64,000 nt of DNA from positions 19,740-83,739 of the forward strand of contig CAJPFG010000030.1 of NCBI GenBank assembly GCA_905339235.1, given 5' to 3'. This stretch comes from Phycisphaerales bacterium (GTDB lineage Bacteria; Planctomycetota; Phycisphaerae; Phycisphaerales; UBA1924). The notes beneath the pieces were generated by a model that did no database searches, had not been told where the DNA came from, and saw only the letters and a list, made by a program, of their open reading frames with translations. Both the position numbers and the translations under genes were made by a program. Position 1 is the first letter of the stretch; every line of letters starts with the position of its first letter. Below, piece after piece: positions 27,601 through 35,145 of this stretch.

Positions 27601-27947
27601 GCGCGGAGGCGGTAGAAGCCGTTGGGCAGAAGGTCCGACCGGCCCGCGTGAGTTCCTTCGAACGCACCGTCCCCCAGGTGCGTGTGCACCCGCTCCACGC
27701 CGCCGATACAGGGCGTGGACCACACTCGCGCCGCCGGCGAGATCGTCCAGATCTCCCAGTCCGTGCACAGGTGGGTGTCGCCCGGGTCGGGGTCCGAGAA
27801 CGCCGAGCACTCCATGTGAACATCGGCGGGATTCAGGACACGCCCGGGTGCCGGCTCGGTGACCGTGGGGGTGGCGGGCCGGTTGTTTGCGATGGCGTAG
27901 GCGGTACACACGGCCGCGAGCGCCGCTGCGATGAATCGTGATTGCAT
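24609..27947 (-). CDS. Secreted glucose/sorbosone dehydrogenase-like mosaic with dockerin
   Basis: 1112 residues from the ATG at 27947; the frame extends ten codons further. Order: signal peptide (1-20); a large N-terminal region of unknown type (20-300); a PQQ-type glucose/sorbosone dehydrogenase beta-propeller (about 300-690; [40 protein letters not shown]); a PKD domain (about 690-775; [21 protein letters not shown]); a ThuA/GATase-like domain (about 780-985); an Ig-like domain; a form A dockerin ending GGPCP. The mix suggests a secreted oxidoreductase or sugar-binding scaffold. Without seeing the catalytic His clearly aligned, activity is unproven. Confidence 0.85.
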   Translation of the reverse strand: [1112 protein letters not shown]

Positions 27948-28024
27948 GGAGGCACTCCGCGGCGATTGCCGGAACACTGTACTCGGAATCTGCGGGAACC
28001 ACCAGCCAAAGTCGTCGGCACACG

Positions 28025-28057
28025 AAAAAGGCCCCCGCGATCTCGCGCGGAGGCCTT
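28025..28057 (-). terminator. Intrinsic terminator of the metalloprotease gene
   Basis: On the minus strand a 12-base-pair stem (AAGGCCTCCGCG against CGCGGGGGCCTT, one G-T pair) with a six-base loop, running into a five-base T-tract. It lies 23 bases past the stop of the gene ending at 28080 and before the next minus-strand gene. Confidence 0.87.
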
Positions 28058-28079
28058 GAGAAATCTCGACGGCGTTGAC

Positions 28080-30749
28080 TCAGCAGGGTGCGCCGTTGAC
28101 GCGCTGCTCCTCGGTTTCGATGTCGAATCCGTTTTCGGCCCCGTCGCCGTTGAGGTCGGCGGTGGCTTGGCAGAAGTTGGAGAAGTCTCCGTTGATGGCC
28201 TGCTCGGTGGCTTCAACGTCAAACCCGTTGACCGCACCATCGCAGTTTACGTCAGGGTCGCACGGCGGGGTGCCGGGCTGAACCTCGACGATGACCGTGT
28301 CGGAGCCCGTGCTGCCGCGGTTGTCGGTCACGGTCAGCGTGATGCTGTGAATGCCGACCCCGAGCGACACGGAGGGGCCGGGGTTGACGCCGTTGGCGAG
28401 GGTGGCCGCGCCTTCTTCCCAGAGGTAGTTGGTGATCGTGCCGTCGGGGTCGTTGGAGCCCGAACCGTTGAGCGTGATCATCTCGGCGCCGGAGTTATCG
28501 GAATCCACGACGGTCTGATCGGCGCCCGCGTCGGCGACCGGAACGCGGTTAATCGTTACAACCACGCTGTCCGAGGCGGTGCCGCCGAGGTTGTCGGTGA
28601 CGGTAAGTGAGAGATTGTGGACTCCCCAGCCAAGGCTGATGGTGGGATTGGCGGTCGGCCCGTCGGAGAGGGTCGCGGCGCCCTCCTGCCACAGATAGTT
28701 GACGATCGTTCCGTCGGGGTCGTTGGACCCTGCTCCGAAGACGGAAACGCTCTCGCTGCCGTTTCCATCCATGTCGTCCACGACCGCGTCGGCGCCGGCG
28801 TTGGCGACCGGGCGGCGGTTCACGGTCACGAGGACGTCGTCGCTGTCCGTGGCGCTGTTGTTGTCGGTCACGGTAAGCGTGATGGTGTGAACACCGGCGC
28901 TGAGGTTCACGCTGGGCGTGGCGGACGGTCCGTTCGCCAGCGTGTTGACGCCTTCCTGCCAGAGATAGTTGGTGATCGTGCCGTCGGGGTCGTTGGAGGC
29001 GGAGCCGTCGAAGGCAACCATTTCGGAGAGGTTGCCGTCGGCATCCTGCACGACCTGATCGGGACCGGCGTTGGCGGTGGGCGGGGTGTTGCCGACGCCG
29101 CGGAACCCGGAGTTGCCGGTGAGCGTCATGTACCGATAGTTGGGATTCCCGGTCTGCTGCGCGCGAACGAAGTAGAAGTACGTGGTGCCCGGGACGGCGG
29201 TGGTGTCGTCGTAGGTTGTCACGGCGCCGAGGGTGGCCACCGTGGATCCTCCCTGGGAGTTGACCGTGTTACGCATGACTATGTAGCCGGTGGCGTTGGC
29301 GACCGCAGGCCAAGTGACCCGCACGAAATCATTAAATGTTCCATCCGAAGCGGTACAGGCGAGATTGGTGTTCGTGACGGTGATCGAGAGGTTGTAGCAC
29401 TGGGTGGTGGAGTTCGCGGTAGCGGCATGGATGCGGGCGAAGTTGTTGCCGTTGCTCATGAGCAGGCCGGTGATGGTCTCGGCGGTGCCCGCGGCGGTAG
29501 CGTCTTGGGCACGAAGTTCCGTGCTGCCGTTGGACTGATAGGCGGTGATCTTCAGGTTCGCGGCGATGCGGGAGTCCAAACTGGTTCCCGGCTGGCACGA
29601 ACCATCGCCGTTCTGCGCCCCTTCAAGGTAGATCAATCCGACGGGTGTGGCGGTGATGTTGACCAGGTGCGGCTCGGTCAGGGTGAGTCGGTAGAAGTCG
29701 TTGTCGTTCGCGTGGAGCGAAACGATCGACGTGTTTCCGATGGCGGGCGAGGGAACCGTCCCGATCGTGGTGGTCGTTCCGGCCGCGAGCGTGCCCAGGT
29801 CCGTCGCCACGGCCGAGGAGTTGTTGCTCTCGTTGGGGTCGCCGTAGTACGCGTGGACGGCGCGCAGGTCGTCGTGGCGGGGGCCGTCGTAGGAAGTGCT
29901 GACGAACGGCTCCATCAGTTTGGTCGCGTTGGCCGGGCAGACGTGGGCAAAGCCCAAGCCGTGCCCATGCTCGTGCGCAATGACATTGCGGAGGAACAGG
30001 TACGTTCCAGCCGCAGCATTCCAGCCTTCCGACGAGTCGATGACCATGTCGCCGCTGTCGGGAAACTGGTTGTATGCGAGCACCCCGTTGCCGCCGTCGA
30101 GATTGTGCATGCCGATGCGGATGTCGCCGCGCGTGGTGTCGTTGCCGGCGTTGCCCCAGGCGGCGCCGTCATCCCAATCCACGCCCGCCGCCGTGACTCG
30201 CGTGTAGTTCACCCCGGAAAGCGCGGACCAGCGGTTGAAGACGTTGACGAACTGGTTGACCCAGGTGGCGCGATTGGCCGCGCCGAAGAGCGAGTCCATC
30301 CGCGCGAAGAGATTGCTGGCGACCTGTCCGCCAAGACCACCGGCGCTTCCCCACGGCACGCCGTCCGGCACGAAGGACCACGACAGGGTGATTGGAGCAC
30401 CGGAAACTCCGCCGGACCACCGCTGGCCGAGGCGGTAACGCGAGTCGTACCCCTCCGCGATGGAGGCGTTCAGAGCGTCCCACTGCTCGGGCGTGGGGTT
30501 GGCGTCTTCGGCGAAGCACGCGGCGAAGGGGCCGGAATCCTCGGGGTCTCCCCCCGCGTCCATGCCGTGAACCATGTCGGGCCAGACCCGGCCATCGTGC
30601 TCGCGCGCCCGACCGTCCTGGAAATCAACTCCCGGATAAAGCCACGCGGAAGCCCGCGGCTCCGGAGGATTGCTCCCACCCGCCAACGCAACCCCGGAAA
30701 ACGCGGCGAGAATCGCCGCGGACATCGCGACACACCCCTGCTTGTTCAT
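28080..30749 (-). CDS. Secreted metzincin (matrixin-like) metalloprotease with PKD repeats and dockerin
   Basis: 889 residues. Signal peptide about 1-23 (ends GVALAG). Catalytic zinc motif [11 protein letters not shown] at 259-269 (His259, Glu260, His263, His269), with a Met-turn candidate at Met279, marks a metzincin of matrixin type. A fibronectin-like segment and a bacterial pre-peptidase-like region follow, then three PKD-type repeats of about 87 residues (each with ANAGADQ/PDQ and [8 protein letters not shown].NYLW). A form B dockerin ends it. The ATG has GGAG six bases upstream. Likely extracellular protein degradation. Its own terminator follows. Confidence 0.9.
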   Translation of the reverse strand: [889 protein letters not shown]

Positions 30750-31106
30750 GGCAACTCCATCAATATGGCCCGAGAATAAAAAATCGACTCGGCCGAAGCC
30801 GGGCCGCCCTCTTCCGTCGGCCGTTTTCGGGCCGAACGGAACTTCGAGATGTCACGAGCACCATCCGACAACCGCACAACCGTTCGGACCCTACCGCAGT
30901 CCGAACGACAACCGCCGAGACAAAAATCGCGAAGGTTCAACGCCAGCAACACCGATCGAGGTTACCACTCGTGCAGCAACACCGCGCCCCCTCGGCGCGA
31001 TGAGGCTTTACCCCGGTTCGTCTATGTAGTACCGCAGAGTTCCACAACGGTCAAGGTTTTTCGCGGAGGACCGGAATGTGTTTGGGTGGCGCGGCGCTCG
31101 GCGGTT
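30750..31106. other. Intergenic region, 357 bases, with one perfect inverted repeat
   Basis: No gene seen. It holds the promoter of the metalloprotease and the 3' flank of the beta-helix gene. The only structured element is the inverted repeat at 30881-30907. The first third is A/T-rich compared with the surroundings. Confidence 0.45.
30881..30907. promoter_or_regulatory. Perfect 9-base inverted repeat upstream of the metalloprotease
   Basis: CGTTCGGAC, nine spacer bases, then GTCCGAACG. It lies about 130 bases upstream of the metalloprotease ATG. It could be an operator or the remains of a terminator. No T-tract follows it on either strand. Confidence 0.4.
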
Positions 31107-33044
31107 TCACGGGCATGGCCCGCCGTTGACACTCTGCTCCACCGCCTCGATGTCGAATCCGTTCACCGACCCGTCGTGGTTGTAGTCCGCGTCCGGCTGG
31201 CAGAAGTTGCTCAGGTCACCGTTCACCGCCTGCTCCATGGCCTCGATGTCGAACCCGTTCACGGAGCCGTCGCAGTTCACGTCCGGATCGCACGACGGGC
31301 CGCACTCGGAGACCAGGACGATGGCGGGCATGGTGAGCGAATCCCCGCACGCGTTGGAGACGACACACCGGTACGAGCCCTCATCCGCGAGCGAGGCCGG
31401 GCCGATCACCAGCGTCGGCGCCACAGCGCCCACGACGGGCGCCCCCTCTCGCAGCCACTGGTACGCGAGCGTACCCACTCCGGTCGCCCCGCTCCCGAGA
31501 ACGACCTCGCCGCCCACGCATGCGCTCGCGCCCTGGGGGTGAAGCGTGATTGTGGGCGCGCAGGCCGCGGCACCAAACTCGAAGGCTCCCATGTCGGTGA
31601 CGCCGTCGCCCGGCCCCGGCAGCCCTCTCACCGCCCGATCATGGCCGTCGGCATCCTCGACCACACCGGGCGGCAGGTCGGCGTTGCTTCCCGCGTCGAT
31701 GCAGACGGAGGCGGCTTGCAGCCGGAAGTTTCCCGCCGCGGCATTCATGGGCAACGGATCGGCGTCGATGCAACCGGGGAAGTTGGCGGGATCGGGCGGG
31801 TCTTCTCCCGGCACGGGCGTGAATAGATCCTGCACGCACGAATACCGGGCGGCGATCGTGCCGCGCATCTGCCGTTTCAGTGGTTCGACATCCTCGCCGG
31901 TCGCAACATTTCCCCACACGATGCTGTTGCGGAGCAGCACCTCCAGGCTGTAGTAGGTGTTGATACCCGCGCCTTCTCGCGCGGAGTTGTTCGCGATCGT
32001 GCTGTTGAGGATCGTGAGCGTGCCGGGCGTAAAGACCATCCCGCCGATGGCCCCCGCCTCGCCCCCGGCCGTTCCGGCCGAAGTGCAAATCGTCGTGGCG
32101 GTGTTGTGGTGGAACACGCTATTGACGATCATCGTGTCGCCCCAGGCGAATATCGCCCCGCCGTAGTGCGCCTGGTTGTTCGAGAAGACGCAGTCGCGGA
32201 CGGTCAACCCGTCGGCGAAACTGTCGATCGCACCACCCCAGGCCCATTGCGGGCCGTTCTGGCAGGCGTAAAGCCCGCGCGCGACGTTGAAGTCAAAGGC
32301 GCAGCGCGTCACGGTCACCGGCAGCGTCGATTCGTTCTGGATGCCCGCGCCAAGCCCTTCCCCGCCGCTGCCCGCCGTCACGGCGGTATTGCCCGAGAAG
32401 ACGCAATCGCTGATCCGCGCCTCGGTCCCGCCCACCAGCGCCATCGCGCCCCCGCACGCCAGGTGCGCATAGTTGCCGGTGAAACGGCAATCTTCGATAT
32501 CCAGCGCGACGTTATTGGCGTACAGACCGCCCCCGTATCCCCAGTTCACATAGTTCGACGCGAACGTACAGTTGCGAACCGCCAGCGACCCGCCCGTCGC
32601 CAGCACTCCGCCCCCGCTCGCCTGGATCGCGTTGCCCGCCCGGATGGTCAGGCCGTCCAGCGATGTGCCCGCTGCCGCATTCGTCACGATCACCACCGGC
32701 CCGCGCCCCGAGGGCCAGTTGCCCACGAGCGAACTCACGTTGGCGTTCCAGTCGCGCTGACCTCGCGACGCCTCATCCCCCCGAAAGCCGCCGAAGACCC
32801 TCACCCCGCTGGGGAGCGTGAGGCCCGCGCCCGCCGGGTAGTCTCCCGCCGCGACCCATACCTCATCGCCCGCCCCGGCCGCGGCCATGGCGCTGTGCAA
32901 CGTCGTGAACGCGTCCGTCCATGATGCGCCATCGTTCGCGCCCGTGGCGTCCCACCGGACGAACCACACCGCGCCGTGGGCCTGCCATGCCACCACACAA
33001 GCGCTCGCCGCGGCGAGTCGCAACCGTCGCCTGAGAGTTGTCAT
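31107..33044 (-). CDS. Secreted right-handed beta-helix protein with dockerin
   Basis: 645 residues from the ATG at 33044. A TTG 36 bases upstream has GGGGAG nine bases ahead and would add 12 residues. Signal peptide about 1-24. A beta-helix of the pectate-lyase/polymorphic-outer-membrane style spans about 30-470: repeated coils such as [50 protein letters not shown]. An Ig-like domain (about 490-580) and a form A dockerin ending GGPCP follow. Such coils bind or cleave polysaccharides, but I see no catalytic residues, so a surface-binding role is as likely. It is probably the last gene of a minus-strand run beginning at 38011. Confidence 0.87.
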   Translation of the reverse strand: [645 protein letters not shown]

Positions 33045-33091
33045 CGCGGCCCATTCTAAAGCGGGCGAGATCTCGTTCAATCCGGATTACT

Positions 33092-33114
33092 CCCCGCGTC
33101 GACGGCGGGGTTTT
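33092..33114 (+). other. GC hairpin between two minus-strand dockerin genes
   Basis: A six-base stem CCCCGC/GCGGGG with a seven-base loop, then TTTT on the plus strand. No plus-strand gene ends here, so this may be coincidence. On the minus strand it overlaps the GGGGAG that would serve an upstream TTG start of the beta-helix gene. Confidence 0.3.
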
Positions 33115-33130
33115 CCCGGCAAACGAACCG

Positions 33131-35026
33131 CTACGGACACGGCCCGCCGTTTACACCCTGCTCCACCGCTTCGACATCGAACCCGTTCACCGAACCATCC
33201 TGGTTGTAGTCGGAATCCGGCTGGCAGAAGTTCGAGAAGTCACCGTTCACGGCCTGCTCCATGGCCTCGATGTCGAACCCGTTCACGCTCCCGTCGCAGT
33301 TGACATCGGGATCGCATGTCGGTGGCGCGAGAACGACTTCGACCACCATCACGTCGTCGGCCGTGAGACCGCCGTTGTCGGTGACAGTCAGGTTGATCGT
33401 GTGAGATCCGACCGAGAGGGAAACCGCCGCGGTCGGCGAGGGGCCGTCCGACAGCACCGTCGGTCCTTCGGCCCATCGGTAGTTGGAGATCGTCCCGTCG
33501 GGATCGGTCGAGGCCGAGCCGTCGAGCGTCACCGGCTCGTCGCCGGAGCCGTCGGCATCTTCGAGCGTCTGGTCGGGTCCGGCATCGGCCACGGGCGGCT
33601 GGTTCGGCGGGACCACCGTGCCGGTAAGCGTGACTTGGATCGACGGTCGCTCGGGGTCGCTGGTGGAAAGGGTCAGCGTTCCGTTGCGGGGCCCCAGCGT
33701 CGCGGTTGACATGGTGATCGTGTGGGTGTTGGAGCCGCCCCCGGGTGCTTCGGTGAAGTTCCCGCCCGGAGCGGAAAACCCGGCACTCGCGGACATCGAG
33801 TACGCCAGGTTGGCGATGCCGTTCACGGTCCAGAGCGCGGTGTCACCGGCGTTCTGGACCACGAGCGTGCGCTGGGGCGAGGGCGCACCCTGCACGACGG
33901 TGCCGAAGTCGAGGCTCGCGGTGTTCGAAGCCCTGGGCGGCACGCGCAGGTCAAGGAACACCGGCATGTGCCCGCCCGCCCCAAGATCGCTGAACGCGCA
34001 GTTCGCGATCGCCTGCGCGATCGCGTTGCCCACCATCAGATTGCTCGTGGTGTTGAGCGCGGCGTTGAAGGACGTACCGTCGTTGCCGTAGCAGCGGTAC
34101 GAGTGGTTCGGATCGTCAAATCTCGAGAGGTTCCACGCGACGGGATTCTGGGGCCCCGACAGCACTCCGATGTAGTCCATGCCGGCGGAATCGAGCAATC
34201 CGCCCGAGAGCAGGATCTGATCGTGCCGGTCGTCCATGCCGCCCGCGCCGACTGGGTCCTGCGTGTGCACCATGCTGAACGCGCCGTTGTTGTTCCAGGA
34301 TCCCGGCGCGTTGATGGGGTCGAAGAAGCGGCCCGAGTTGTTGGCCTGGCTGCCCACCAGTTCCGCGTAGGAAGACTGAGAGGAACTCTGCATGTTGAAG
34401 TCACCCAGCACCAGGAACTGGTACCCCGCGGGGAGCCCCGTCCCGGAGCCGTTGGTGTTGACTCCCTCCGCATTGTCGCGGATGCGCTGGGTCTCGATCA
34501 GCCGGCGCGCGTTGTCGCCGGATGTGCTCCCGGCCTTCAGGTGGACACCGTACACCCCGATGCAGTTCGCGGGGATCGAGGAGTATCCGAACGGGCGGAT
34601 GTCCCATCGGTACGTGTTGCGGGGCTGCTCCGGAGACGCGGCGCCCACGGCCACCGTCACGGTGTCGCGAACGAGAACCACCTTGCTCGTGCGATAGAGC
34701 AGCACAGCCTCGGAGTCCGGGCCGTCCTCGAAGGTGGCAAACGCCCAATCCCCGGGGCTGCCGAGATCGGAAGGGGGGTTGGGGTACCCCGGCGCGGTGT
34801 TCAGGGCGTTGCGCAGGGCAACCAAGGCCGCGGCGCTCTCCACTTCCTGCACGCACAACACGTCAGGAGCCATCCGTCGGCCCTGGAACGTCCCGTATAC
34901 CGCGCGCTGAATGTCCGCGGCCCGGTCCGTTCCGTCGTATGCGGAGATGTTCCACGCGGCGATCCGTAACTGGGCGGCGGCCGGTGCGGCAACGATCAAA
35001 CTCAGCACAACGGGTGAGACTCGCAT
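33131..35026 (-). CDS. Secreted endonuclease/exonuclease/phosphatase-family protein with PKD and dockerin
   Basis: 631 residues from the ATG at 35026 (GAGGG four bases upstream). Signal peptide about 1-18 (ends APAAAQ). The EEP fold has all key motifs: [16 protein letters not shown] (metal Glu), [26 protein letters not shown] and [10 protein letters not shown]. Then a choice-of-anchor D/ASH-like beta domain (about 360-460), a PKD domain and a form A dockerin ending GGPCP. Expected to hydrolyse nucleic acid or phosphodiesters outside the cell. It lies in the same run as the trypsin-like protease upstream, 119 bases after its stop. Confidence 0.9.
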   Translation of the reverse strand: [631 protein letters not shown]

Positions 35027-35145
35027 GGGGCCCTCGTCGCCAAACCGCCTGGCAGAATCCACAAAAACTCGTGCGTGCAGTATACCCGACTTCGGTCACA
35101 AGTCTTGTGGGCTACGCAGGTTATCGACACGGCGATCCCGCTGTT

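Noticed and set aside
33092..33114. GC hairpin plus TTTT as a plus-strand terminator
   Set aside because: No plus-strand gene ends there; both neighbours are on the minus strand.
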